A stretch of DNA of 44,301 nt. Origin: Megasphaera cerevisiae DSM 20462. Lineage in GTDB: Bacteria; Bacillota; Negativicutes; Veillonellales; Megasphaeraceae. This document shows positions 16,996 to 24,387 of this stretch, piece by piece (the first letter of the stretch is position 1; the number at the start of each line of letters is the position of its first letter). The position numbers were made by a program, and so were the translations under genes. The notes below the pieces were generated by a model. That model did not search any database. It worked only from the letters and a program-made list of their open reading frames with translations, and was not told the origin of the DNA. The stretch is from positions 1 through 44,301 of the forward strand of contig NZ_LEKT01000024.1 of NCBI RefSeq assembly GCF_001045675.1, written 5' to 3'.

Positions 16996-17208
16996 TTATT
17001 CACCCTTCTTTTCAGTGTCATCTGCCGCGCCACCAGAACGAATCCACTCATCTACTTCTGACAGCTTAAACATCCAGCGCCTGCCAACTTTATATGCTGG
17101 CATATCGCGCTTCGAGATCCACTGCAATAATGTCTCGCGCCCTACTCCGAGATATTCCTGAACGTCTTTGAGATTCGTCCATTTTTCGATGTTTTCGCTC
17201 ACGCTCAT
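16996..17208 (-). CDS. Excisionase-type helix-turn-helix DNA-binding protein
   Basis: A 70-residue protein with the winged helix of the excisionase/AlpA-like family: WTNLKDVQEYLGVGRETLLQWI, then PAYKVGRRWMFKLSEVDEWI. Such proteins bind DNA, often as regulators of restriction or mobile modules. It overlaps the stop of the NBR1-Ig-like gene by four bases (ATGA) and precedes hsdM. Its position as second gene behind the island's promoter, near an array of short repeats, suggests it may control the operon, but this is inference. Confidence 0.75.
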   Translation of the reverse strand: MSVSENIEKWTNLKDVQEYLGVGRETLLQWISKRDMPAYKVGRRWMFKLSEVDEWIRSGGAADDTEKKGE

Positions 17209-18038
17209 ACCTCCGCATTTACATCTGGTATAAAATCAATTTTCACTTTAATGTCAAACATACTATTGTGATTTGGAAAACAGTTCTTGCCATCTGAATC
17301 CTGCATTTCAAAGTGACAACAAAATCTTCCTTCCTTGCCGCGAGTCTGCATGACCACGGCAATTTTTTTATGCGTTCCCGGCTCCATCTTCGGAATCTGT
17401 ATAACTGTCTGCTCCGCAAGTGGCCCGGTCTTATACGTCTTTATAAAAACAAGCTTCCGTCCTTCCCAAGTTACAGTTCCTGTGTTCCTAAGCTCCCAGA
17501 CATGCCGGAAGGAATTATCAGTATTTTTCTGATATTCTTGCTCTCCGCCATAGGCAGATGCGCTGTCCCCTTTATAGAGAGGCTTGAACTGTATCAAGTC
17601 ATCTTCTGGTTCATCCGCGAGCAGCCTTCTATATTCTGTTGAAATAATGTCTTCCACATCAATGTCTGGGCTTTCAAACAATAGCTGATATTGCCTCGCA
17701 AGTGCCGCAGATAAACAATTCTTGTCAGGTTCAATTGTATCTGGTATCCCGTAGGCATTCATAGCTTCGGGAATACGGTCTTCATCTATGCATTCCATGA
17801 AGAAGGCTTCTATTCCAGCGACGTCAACAGGGGAAGGAAACGTTTGTTTCAACTTGTCTGTTAGAGGTTTCGGTTTTGTACCGCTGATCAGCTTCTTCTC
17901 ATATTCGTGGCTATCATACGGAGAATCGGAAAAGTTCTTACTTCCACCAGCCCTGAATAGCTTGGCCACAAAAATGCTCTGATTTTGTATTCCTTTGCAG
18001 TAAGGATAAATTTTCTTGCTGCACTGTGAAAAGTCCAT
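17205..18038 (-). CDS. NBR1-Ig-like domain protein
   Basis: A 277-residue protein. From about residue 175 it has the NBR1-Ig-like (Ig-like, 'four-tryptophan') domain: FRHVWELRNTGTVTWEGRKLVF (W181, N185-T-G, W191), then IPKMEPGT and CCHFEMQDSDGKNCFP. The N-terminal 150 residues are helical and rich in acidic residues, and I do not recognise them. Bacterial NBR1-Ig domains are thought to bind proteins; eukaryotic NBR1 uses it in autophagy. It is the first gene of the defence operon and is coupled to the HTH gene. The start is uncertain; an overlapping frame at 18079 is less protein-like. Confidence 0.65.
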   Translation of the reverse strand: MDFSQCSKKIYPYCKGIQNQSIFVAKLFRAGGSKNFSDSPYDSHEYEKKLISGTKPKPLTDKLKQTFPSPVDVAGIEAFFMECIDEDRIPEAMNAYGIPDTIEPDKNCLSAALARQYQLLFESPDIDVEDIISTEYRRLLADEPEDDLIQFKPLYKGDSASAYGGEQEYQKNTDNSFRHVWELRNTGTVTWEGRKLVFIKTYKTGPLAEQTVIQIPKMEPGTHKKIAVVMQTRGKEGRFCCHFEMQDSDGKNCFPNHNSMFDIKVKIDFIPDVNAEV

Positions 18039-18060
18039 TCTCTGACCCCGTCTTTCAAAA

Positions 18061-18108
18061 AGTCCCTAATTAGTCCCATTAGTCCCTTCGTAGCCCGATG
18101 TAAGTCCC
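18061..18108. repeat. AGTCCC hexamer array in the defence operon leader
   Basis: AGTCCC occurs at 18061, 18072, 18081 and 18103, with a near match (AGCCCG) at 18092. Spacing is about 9-11 bases, roughly one helical turn. In the minus-strand transcript these are GGGACT. The array lies between the promoter at 18180-18208 and the first gene and may be a regulator site. Confidence 0.55.
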
Positions 18109-18146
18109 ATCCTCAAAAAGTATCCTATGAACAGATGGATGGAGGC

Positions 18147-18241
18147 AGTGAAATAGACTAAACCCAATTTAATGTATAAATTATACAGTGTAAATTAACA
18201 TTAGTCAATATTTATAAAGCTTTATTCAACACTATTTCACT
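18147..18241. repeat. 10-base inverted repeat flanking the promoter
   Basis: AGTGAAATAG at 18147-18156 is exactly inverted as CTATTTCACT at 18232-18241. The two arms bracket the promoter almost symmetrically. They could be paired operator sites for looping by a dimeric regulator such as the downstream HTH protein. Confidence 0.4.
18180..18208 (-). promoter_or_regulatory. Strong promoter of the defence island operon
   Basis: On the minus strand, TTGACT (18203-18208) and TATAAT (18180-18185) are 17 bases apart, a near-consensus sigma-A promoter. It faces the NBR1-Ig-like gene, and no other comparable promoter was noticed between the tightly packed defence genes. The predicted start is about 18173. 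Confidence 0.7.
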
Positions 18242-18357
18242 CTAACCGACAGATATCGAATCATCAATGAAGTTGGTTCTCTGATCAAGAACCGTTCGCA
18301 GCAGACTTGATGAACAACTAAATATCAACACCAGCGGCGCGAACTTGCTGGCCTATT

Positions 18358-18430
18358 CGAAACGGAGCTTTGTGCTCTATTCCGGGTGGCCTCTTCGCGC
18401 CTTTTTTCGGCCATAGCCTGGCTCCGTTTC
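18358..18430 (+). ncRNA. Possible structured leader RNA
   Basis: GAAACGGAGC near 18358 is exactly paired with GCTCCGTTTC at 18421-18430. Between them lie further GC-rich complementary pieces (GGCC ... GGCC). The element ends about 20 bases before the first gene of the phage-like block. It may be a folded 5' leader. The RNA class is unknown to me. Confidence 0.35.
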
Positions 18431-18451
18431 TACAACGAAAGGAGCCAAATC

Positions 18452-18964
18452 ATGGCAAACAATGAAAATCAGAAGACCTATTTCATCTTCATCCGCAGCA
18501 CCGGCGAAAAGGTGCCCGTCTCAAAAGAACAGCACGACGCTTTCTATAAGGAAGCCGACCGCATCCGTCACAAGGAACAGGATCACGGCAGGTGCATGTG
18601 TCCTTACCATTATGCATGGAAATGCGATGGTGACTGCATCGACTGCGAATACCATGCAGCAGGGGACACCCTTTCTCTTGACGTTACAAATCCGGACGGT
18701 AACGGCAATATGTACGACTATCTGCCGAACAACAACACTCCAATCGAGGAACTCATTTCTGACCGCATATTATTGGAGCAGCTTTTTGCACGCCTGCGCG
18801 AACTTGATCCGGAAGCGGATACCATTATTCAACTCTGGATGGATCATCCGGAAGGTATCTCTGACCGTGCTATTGCAAGGGAACTCGGTCGCCCGCAGAA
18901 AACCTTCGCGGATCAAATGAAGAAGTACCGTACTGATTTAAGAAAAATCAGAGACGGCAAATAA
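18452..18964 (+). CDS. Sigma-70 region 4-like phage/ICE regulator
   Basis: A 170-residue protein with a Cys-rich N-terminal segment (CMCPYHYAWKCDGDCIDC) and a C-terminal helix-turn-helix like sigma-70 region 4: LEQLFARLRELDPEADTIIQL, then ISDRAIARELGRPQKTFADQMKKY. Such proteins are common at the edge of Firmicute prophages and integrative elements, where they drive element genes. The ATG at 18452 follows AAAGGAG. An intrinsic terminator follows the gene, so it is probably its own transcript. First gene of the GC-richer block. Confidence 0.75.
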   Translation: MANNENQKTYFIFIRSTGEKVPVSKEQHDAFYKEADRIRHKEQDHGRCMCPYHYAWKCDGDCIDCEYHAAGDTLSLDVTNPDGNGNMYDYLPNNNTPIEELISDRILLEQLFARLRELDPEADTIIQLWMDHPEGISDRAIARELGRPQKTFADQMKKYRTDLRKIRDGK

Positions 18965-18977
18965 TCCAAACCGCAGC

Positions 18978-19027
18978 AATTCCGGCCACTATCCCTCATC
19001 AGGATGGTGGTCGGAATTTTTTTTATT
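18978..19027 (+). terminator. Intrinsic terminator after sigma-like gene
   Basis: A 17-bp stem (18978-18994 with 19002-19018, two G-U pairs) and a 7-base loop are followed by a run of T. Confidence 0.85.
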
Positions 19028-19109
19028 TTTTCTCCGCTCAAATTGCCTGCTCATCTCCAGTGGAACTTGAAGGACAGAGAAAAGACCTTCAGAAAGTGAG
19101 GTAAACACG

Positions 19110-19319
19110 ATGCAAACAAGTTACACAGACACTGGCGGGAACGTCCGCGAGGAGATTCAGCTTCTGAACTCCATCAGCCGCGTATCCGCCCGACTGGCAA
19201 GAAATCTTTCAATTCTTGCCGAGCAAAGACAATCCGAGAAAGGAGAAAGAACCTATGAGCAAAATAGCAGACATGAAACAGACAATCGAAGAGCTCCGCA
19301 GTGCTGCTGCCGCTATTAA
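19110..19319 (+). CDS. Small phage-type protein of unknown function
   Basis: A 69-codon gene with a fair ribosome site (GTGAGG) upstream of the ATG at 19110. The first 45 residues (MQTSYTDTGGNVREEIQLL, SRVSARLARNLSILAEQ) match a recurring small protein at this place in Firmicute prophages as I remember them. The tail overlaps the next gene in another frame. No domain is recognised. Confidence 0.55.
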   Translation: MQTSYTDTGGNVREEIQLLNSISRVSARLARNLSILAEQRQSEKGERTYEQNSRHETDNRRAPQCCCRY

Positions 19320-19593
19320 CGACGCAGCCGACTGGCTTTACCAGCAGTTCTCCAGTACAGACAATTCTGATAAGCAGCAAACTTCTAAATCTGCTGCTAC
19401 AAAAGAAGAACCCAAGCCGGAATTAAAGCTGGAGGACGTAAGATCCGTTCTCGCCGGGAAATCCCGCGCCGGACACACTGCTGAGGTGCGTGACCTGCTC
19501 CAGAAATACGGAGCGACAAAGCTCTCCGCTATCGACCCGGCAAACTATGAAGCCCTTATGAAGGACGCGGAGGCAATCGGAAATGGCAAGTAA
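19255..19593 (+). CDS. Phage-type protein, 112 aa, unknown function
   Basis: The ATG at 19255 follows AAAGGAG. An N-terminal coiled coil (MSKIADMKQTIEELRSAAAA) is followed by a Lys/Glu-rich linker and a compact C-terminal helical domain (LEDVRSVLAGKSRAGHTAEV ... KYGATKLSAIDPANY). This protein recurs just before DUF2800 in phage replication modules and is sometimes labelled rRNA biogenesis protein Rrp5, a name I see no support for. It overlaps its neighbours on both sides, so it is part of one operon. Confidence 0.75.
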   Translation: MSKIADMKQTIEELRSAAAAINDAADWLYQQFSSTDNSDKQQTSKSAATKEEPKPELKLEDVRSVLAGKSRAGHTAEVRDLLQKYGATKLSAIDPANYEALMKDAEAIGNGK

Positions 19594-20722
19594 GCAGCAC
19601 GCGATCCTTTCCGCATCCGGCGCTGACAGATGGATTCACTGTCCGCCATCGGCACGGCTCTGCGAAACCTACGAGGATAAAGGAAGCGACTACGCAGCGG
19701 AAGGCACTGATGCTCATGCACTCGCGGAGTTCAAGCTTAAGAAAGTGCTGGGGCTCCCGGCAGACGATCCGACAGATGGACTTTCCTGGTATTCCGAAGA
19801 GATGGACGACTGCACCAGCGGCTATGCCGAATTCGTGCTGGAGCAGGTCGAGGCCGCAAAGAAGACCTGCGCTGATCCGGTTGTCCTGATTGAGCAGCGA
19901 GTTGACTTCTCCCGCTGGGTAGAACAGGGCTTCGGTACCGCCGACTGCGTCGTCATCGCAGATGGCACGCTCCGGGTTATTGATTTCAAATACGGCCTCG
20001 GCGTTCTTGTTTCCGCTGAAGAGAATCCGCAAATGAAGTGCTACGCCCTCGGGGCTCTTGAACTCTTTGATGACATCTACGACATCGATCAGGTCAGCAT
20101 GACCATCTACCAGCCAAGACGGCAAAATGTCAGCACCTTCGATATCAGTAAGGACAATCTGTACCGCTGGGCAGACGAAGTCCTGAAACCCACAGCAGAG
20201 CTTGCATTTGCCGGGGACGGTAACTTTCTCTGCGGAGAATGGTGCGGCTTTTGTAAGGCAAGAAACGAGTGCCGCGCCAGAGCCGAAGCCAATCTGCAGC
20301 TGGCACAGTACGATTTCAAACTCCCGCCGCTCCTGACGGACACCGAAATCGAAGTCATTCTTTACAAGGTGGACGAGCTGATCAGCTGGGCATCTGACAT
20401 CAAGGAATATGCCCTGCAGCAGGCGCTCTCCGGGAAGGAATGGAACGGCTGGAAGCTGGTCGAAGGCCGCTCCAACCGTAAATACAGTAACGAGGCCGCT
20501 GTTATCCAGACGGTCGAGGAAGCAGGATTTGATCCGTATGAAAAGAAGCTGCTCGGCGTCACTGCCATGCAGAAGCTCCTCGGAAAGTCCCGCTTCGATG
20601 AACTCCTGACGGCTTACATCGAAAAGCCGCAGGGAAAACCCACTCTTGCGCCGGAAAGCGATAAACGCCCGGCCATGAACACAGCAAAAAATGATTTTAT
20701 GGAGGAAAAACATTATGAGTAA
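19583..20722 (+). CDS. DUF2800 phage nuclease-like protein
   Basis: A 379-residue protein of the DUF2800 family. The start SASGADRWIHCPPSARL and EGTDAHALAEF are diagnostic. The middle part has RVIDFKYGLG and an acidic strand before it, matching a PD-(D/E)xK exonuclease of the Cas4/RecB type. A Cys cluster (CGEWCGFCKARNEC) could hold an iron-sulphur cluster. It likely acts in phage DNA replication or recombination together with DUF2815. The start overlaps the preceding gene by 11 bases and the end overlaps DUF2815 by 8. Confidence 0.88.
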   Translation: MASKQHAILSASGADRWIHCPPSARLCETYEDKGSDYAAEGTDAHALAEFKLKKVLGLPADDPTDGLSWYSEEMDDCTSGYAEFVLEQVEAAKKTCADPVVLIEQRVDFSRWVEQGFGTADCVVIADGTLRVIDFKYGLGVLVSAEENPQMKCYALGALELFDDIYDIDQVSMTIYQPRRQNVSTFDISKDNLYRWADEVLKPTAELAFAGDGNFLCGEWCGFCKARNECRARAEANLQLAQYDFKLPPLLTDTEIEVILYKVDELISWASDIKEYALQQALSGKEWNGWKLVEGRSNRKYSNEAAVIQTVEEAGFDPYEKKLLGVTAMQKLLGKSRFDELLTAYIEKPQGKPTLAPESDKRPAMNTAKNDFMEEKHYE

Positions 20723-21287
20723 GAATATGAAAATCAGAAATCCCATGAAGGTTATCACAGGTACCGACACCCGTTGGAGCTACGCAAACGTCTGGGAACC
20801 GAAGTCCATCAACGGCGGCACACCGAAGTACAGCGTGAGCCTCATTATCCCAAAGTCTGATACCAAGACCATCGCCAAGATTCAGGCTGCCATTGAAGCC
20901 GCTTATAAGGAAGGCGAAGCAAAGCTCAAGGGCAACGGCAAGACCGTCCCTGCGCTCTCTGTCCTGAAAACCCCGCTGCGTGACGGCGATGCGGAGCGCC
21001 CGGACGATGAGGCCTATAAGAACGCCTACTTTGTAAACGCCAATGCCACCTCTGCTCCCGGTATTGTGGATGCAGACCTGAATCCCATCCTGACCCGTTC
21101 CGAAGTGTACTCCGGCGTCTATGGCAGAGCCAGCATCACATTTTATGCTTTCAACTCTTCCGGCAACAAGGGAATCGCCTGCGGCCTCAATAACCTGCAG
21201 AAGATCCGTGACGGCGAGCCTCTTGGCGGCAAGGCAAGTGCTGAGTCTGACTTCGTCACTGATGACGATGAAGACTTTCTGAATTAA
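20715..21287 (+). CDS. DUF2815 phage ssDNA-binding-like protein
   Basis: A 190-residue DUF2815 protein, thought from family knowledge to be a single-stranded DNA-binding protein of the gp2.5 kind. Typical stretches are VITGTDTRWSYANVWEPKS, PKYSVSLIIPKSD and NSSGNKGIACGLNNLQK, ending in a strongly acidic tail (DDDEDFLN), as in many SSBs. The ATG at 20715 has GGAGG upstream and overlaps the DUF2800 stop. Confidence 0.87.
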   Translation: MSKNMKIRNPMKVITGTDTRWSYANVWEPKSINGGTPKYSVSLIIPKSDTKTIAKIQAAIEAAYKEGEAKLKGNGKTVPALSVLKTPLRDGDAERPDDEAYKNAYFVNANATSAPGIVDADLNPILTRSEVYSGVYGRASITFYAFNSSGNKGIACGLNNLQKIRDGEPLGGKASAESDFVTDDDEDFLN

Positions 21288-21300
21288 GGGAGGCGCGACT

Positions 21301-21546
21301 ATGACTATGACAACCTTTCAGACGATCCTCTTAACTGCAATTATCGCTATCTGGCTGGTCTTCAGCATTGTGATCCTGATTGCAACAATCCAGAACTTCC
21401 TCTACGACCGCAGACGTGAAAAGCGTGAGCAGGAATCTACTGCCCGCGATATCGAATACCGCAAGGAACGCGACAAGCGGGAAGCGGAACAGGCCGCGCG
21501 TGATCTCGAATACCACGAGAAGCGCATGAAACTCTTAGACAAATAA
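21301..21546 (+). CDS. Small membrane-anchored coiled-coil protein
   Basis: 81 residues. One hydrophobic helix (about 5-30, TILLTAIIAIWLVFSIVILI) is followed by a highly charged coiled coil rich in Arg, Glu and Lys. GGGAGG lies just upstream. It sits 13 bases after DUF2815 where a DNA polymerase gene would normally be found. No family recognised. Confidence 0.6.
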   Translation: MTMTTFQTILLTAIIAIWLVFSIVILIATIQNFLYDRRREKREQESTARDIEYRKERDKREAEQAARDLEYHEKRMKLLDK

Positions 21547-21562
21547 GCATGGCAGGCTCATT

Positions 21563-21988
21563 GTGATACCCTTTAACGCTCGCATTGAAGGAAACAACGA
21601 TATCAAAAATTATGCAGACTACCTGCTGAAAAATGCAGGCGAGTATGTCCTGACTTGGATCATTGAAGGGGCACAGAAGATCATTCAAAAAAATTTTCAG
21701 CTTACCACACCAGCTTGTGTGCGGGAAGCCATCGGCTCGTATCGTGAAAACAACGACTGGCTCGGCCATTTCCTGGATGAGTGCTGTGAGCTTGGTAAAG
21801 CCTATCAGGAAAAATCCGGTGATTTTTATACTGCGTATCGAAACTTTTGTAATGTTACCGGTGATTATGTGCGAAATTCTGCCGATTTTTATACTGCCAT
21901 TGAACAAGCCGGAATCGTACGGTTCAGAAATCGCCAAGGCCGGTTTGTTCGCGGAATACGGCTGACAGAAAAAGCCATTTTAAACTAA
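21563..21988 (+). pseudogene. Phage primase/helicase (P4 type), C-terminal remnant
   Basis: The 141-residue frame starts inside a well-known block: IPFNARIEGNNDIKNYADYL and VLTWIIEGAQKII, then ENNDWLGHFLDECCELG and SGDFYTAYRNFC, followed by a winged-helix end. These belong to the last fifth of D5/P4-type phage primase-helicases (about 700-800 residues). The primase domain and the Walker A/B helicase core are missing, and the only start is a GTG at the break point. I infer a deletion that also removed the DNA polymerase gene usually found between DUF2815 and the primase. Confidence 0.75.
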
Positions 21989-21991
21989 AGC

Positions 21992-22087
21992 GTGACACCT
22001 CCGACACCTCCTACCCTAAAGTCTCTATAGGCCCTTAAAAATTAACCCCTATAGGAAGTTATAGTAACCAGGTGTCGGGGGTGTCAC
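21992..22087. repeat. Large imperfect dyad upstream of VRR-NUC
   Basis: An 18-base arm (21992-22009, GTGACACCTCCGACACCT) is inverted at 22070-22087 with one mismatch. Each arm itself holds a tandem GACACCT. An inner pair CTATAGG (22025-22031) / CCTATAG (22048-22054) is nested inside. It could form a cruciform or serve as a replication origin or regulator site. Confidence 0.6.
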
Positions 22088-22133
22088 ACATCTTGATGAA
22101 AAGTCGATACTAAACACCCTGACGGAGGAAATC

Positions 22134-22415
22134 ATGCGAGAAAAAATAATCGAACAGCAGCTTGTACATGCTGTAAAACATAAAGGTGGTATCTGTCCCA
22201 AATTCGTCTCCCCCGGATATGACGGGATGCCGGATAGATTGGTGCTGCTGCCCCATGGACGCATTGCCTTTGTGGAGCTTAAAGCACCCGGAAAGAAAAT
22301 GCGTCCGCTACAGGTACATCGGAAGCGCCAGTTAGAAGCACTTGGTTTTCCGGTATACTGCATCGACAATAGTACGCAACTAGGAGGAATGCTGGATGCA
22401 ATACAAACCTCATGA
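22134..22415 (+). CDS. VRR-NUC domain nuclease
   Basis: A 93-residue stand-alone VRR-NUC domain, normal length for phage versions. Catalytic residues of the PD-(D/E)xK fold are visible: Q9 in the first helix, D34 in GMPDRLVL, and E48 and K50 in FVELKAPGK. VRR-NUC proteins cut branched DNA and accompany SNF2 helicases in phage replication modules, as here, where the next gene overlaps by 20 bases. GGAGGA precedes the ATG at 22134. Confidence 0.9.
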   Translation: MREKIIEQQLVHAVKHKGGICPKFVSPGYDGMPDRLVLLPHGRIAFVELKAPGKKMRPLQVHRKRQLEALGFPVYCIDNSTQLGGMLDAIQTS

Positions 22416-23751
22416 TTATCAAACCTATGCCACAAACTTCATCCTAAAAAATCCAGCGGCTGCCATTTTGCTGGATATGGGATTGGGAAAAAGCGTCATT
22501 ACCTTAACCGCCATAGAGCAATTAATCTATGACAGTTTTGACGTCCATCGCGTATTAGTGATTGCACCCCTGCGTGTAGCACGAGATACTTGGCCAGCAG
22601 AAATCCAGAAATGGGACCATCTGCATGATGTAACGTATGCCGTTGCTATTGGTACGGCTACGGAACGAAAAGCCGCACTCTTGCAGCAGGTCAATATCCA
22701 CATTATCAATCGTGAGAATGTGCCTTGGTTGATAGAAGATTCCGGCATCCCCTTTCATTACGATATGCTGGTAATCGATGAGCTTTCCTCTTTTAAATCG
22801 TATCAAGCAAAACGGTTTCGGAGCTTGTTAAGAGTTCGTCCCAAGGTAAAACGAATCGTAGGACTAACCGGTACACCTTCTTCAAACGGCCTGATGGATC
22901 TTTGGGCAGAGTTTCGCCTGTTGGATATGGGACAGCGGCTTGGTCGCTTTATCACCCACTACCGGAGTGAATTCTTCCAACCGGATAAGCGGAATCAGCA
23001 GATGATCTTTTCTTACAAACCAAAACCCGGTGCGGAAGAAGAAATCTATCGGCGTATCGCAGACATCACCATTTCCATGAAAAGCAAGGAGTATCTGACT
23101 ATGCCAGCATTAGTACGAAATGAAATCAGTGTACAACTCTCGAAGCGGGAACGAAACATGTATGATACCTTGTGTTCCCAGCTTGTGCTTTCACTAGATG
23201 GGAAAGAAATTGATGCCGTAAACGCGGCTGCCTTATCAAACAAGCTATGCCAGATGGCAAATGGTGCCGTCTACGATGAGGAAAAACGAATCATTCCCAT
23301 TCATGACCGAAAGCTCGATGCCCTGGAGGATATTCTTGAAGGTGCCAATGACAAACCCGTATTGATTGCGTATTGGTTCAAGCATGATCTGCTACGGATC
23401 CAGCAACGGTTTACGGTACGAGAAATCAAGACTTCACAAGATATAACAGATTGGAACGCTGGTGTTATTCCTGTTGCTATTCTCCACCCCGCCTCTGCCG
23501 GACATGGTCTAAACCTGCAACAAGGCGGATCCACTCTCGTCTGGTTTGGACTAACCTGGAGCTTGAAATTATACCAACAAACGAATGCCAGACTCTGGCG
23601 GCAAGGACAAACGGATACGGTCGTCATTCATCACATTCTGACTGCCGGAACCATAGATGAAACCATTATGAAATCATTGAAAGAAAAAAACAAAACCCAG
23701 GCTGCACTGATTGATGCAGTCCGGGCCAGCTTGCAAGGAGGCAGCCTATGA
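22396..23751 (+). CDS. SNF2-family DEAD-like helicase
   Basis: A 451-residue SF2 translocase of the phage SNF2 type. Walker A is DMGLGKS (27-33), the Walker B box is the variant DELS (128-131), and motif III GLTGTPSSNGLMDLW follows. The C-terminal RecA domain has SAGHGLNLQQGGSTLVWFGL and ARLWRQGQTD (motif VI). It probably remodels phage DNA together with the VRR-NUC protein. It overlaps both neighbours, showing tight coupling. Confidence 0.92.
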   Translation: MQYKPHDYQTYATNFILKNPAAAILLDMGLGKSVITLTAIEQLIYDSFDVHRVLVIAPLRVARDTWPAEIQKWDHLHDVTYAVAIGTATERKAALLQQVNIHIINRENVPWLIEDSGIPFHYDMLVIDELSSFKSYQAKRFRSLLRVRPKVKRIVGLTGTPSSNGLMDLWAEFRLLDMGQRLGRFITHYRSEFFQPDKRNQQMIFSYKPKPGAEEEIYRRIADITISMKSKEYLTMPALVRNEISVQLSKRERNMYDTLCSQLVLSLDGKEIDAVNAAALSNKLCQMANGAVYDEEKRIIPIHDRKLDALEDILEGANDKPVLIAYWFKHDLLRIQQRFTVREIKTSQDITDWNAGVIPVAILHPASAGHGLNLQQGGSTLVWFGLTWSLKLYQQTNARLWRQGQTDTVVIHHILTAGTIDETIMKSLKEKNKTQAALIDAVRASLQGGSL

Positions 23752-24206
23752 GTGTTATCTGGAAGTATCTGAATAAACGAAGCGGTGCTATTGATGCCAT
23801 CCGGGATTACGACAGCATGCAGTTCATCATCGAAAATACCAGCGAGGATATCAAGCAGGCATATGCTGCCATGACCAGCCTGCATCCGTCCGGTTTCAAT
23901 GGGATGCCGCACTCCAGCAACCCGCATGCCGTAGAAGATCATATCATCTCCGGTCTGGCAGACATCGACATCCTGAAGGAACGTTACCGGCAGGCGTTGG
24001 AGTACATGGCATGGTTTCAGCCCGCATGGGAGAAACTAAGCAGTGACGAGCAATATGTACTGCAAACCTTCTATGCTGATGAGGATGCACAAACGAGCGC
24101 TGTCTATGCCATCGCTGATCATTTTCACATCGAACGGTCCTCTGCCTACAAAAGGAAGAATCGTGCATTAGCTAAGTTTGCCATTCTTTTGTTTGGAAAG
24201 ACATGA
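23748..24206 (+). CDS. Phage sigma-like transcription regulator (DUF1492/ArpU type)
   Basis: 152 residues with a C-terminal helix-turn-helix like sigma-70 region 4 (LSSDEQYVLQTFY, AVYAIADHFHIERSSAYKRKNRALAKFAIL). Proteins of this type sit between the early and late modules of Firmicute phages and switch on late transcription. The ATG overlaps the helicase stop by four bases. Immediately downstream lies the first of three copies of a conserved promoter-like cassette, a plausible target. Confidence 0.8.
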   Translation: MSVIWKYLNKRSGAIDAIRDYDSMQFIIENTSEDIKQAYAAMTSLHPSGFNGMPHSSNPHAVEDHIISGLADIDILKERYRQALEYMAWFQPAWEKLSSDEQYVLQTFYADEDAQTSAVYAIADHFHIERSSAYKRKNRALAKFAILLFGKT

Positions 24207-24312
24207 TGTCCAAAATCGCGGACGCATTTATTCATTTGACGTGGTATACTAATAGCATGAAAGTGTGAGAGAGGCCTTCGAGGGAGCGATCCTTTGAAGG
24301 CTTTTGCTATGT
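24205..24312 (+). repeat. Promoter/hairpin cassette, copy 1
   Basis: About 105 bases. A conserved block TCGCGGACGCAT is followed about 17-18 bases later by TATACTAATAG, then by a hairpin (GCCTTC ... GAAGGC) ending in TTTTGCTATG. Copies 2 and 3 lie at 24938-25056 and 25088-25206. I read it as an element-specific late promoter with a structured leader. Confidence 0.75.
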
Positions 24313-24333
24313 GTTTATTATATTGACATTGTG

Positions 24334-24362
24334 TTGACATCAGCCAAAAATAATGCTATATT
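24334..24362 (+). promoter_or_regulatory. Promoter of the RelB/YafQ pair
   Basis: TTGACA (24334-24339) and TATATT (24357-24362) are 17 bases apart, a good sigma-A promoter directed into the antitoxin gene 26 bases downstream. Confidence 0.65.
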
Positions 24363-24387
24363 CAAGACAGAAATGGAGGTGTTGAAT

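Noticed and set aside
17888-18079. Alternative N-terminal frame overlapping the NBR1-Ig gene start
   Set aside because: Short, no ribosome site, and no family resemblance; it stops inside the longer gene, which continues as a clear protein.
19556-20770. Long open frame (about 400 codons) on the minus strand opposite DUF2800
   Set aside because: It mirrors a strongly recognised plus-strand gene, has no ribosome site and no protein features; open only because of the GC-rich codon pattern of the real gene.
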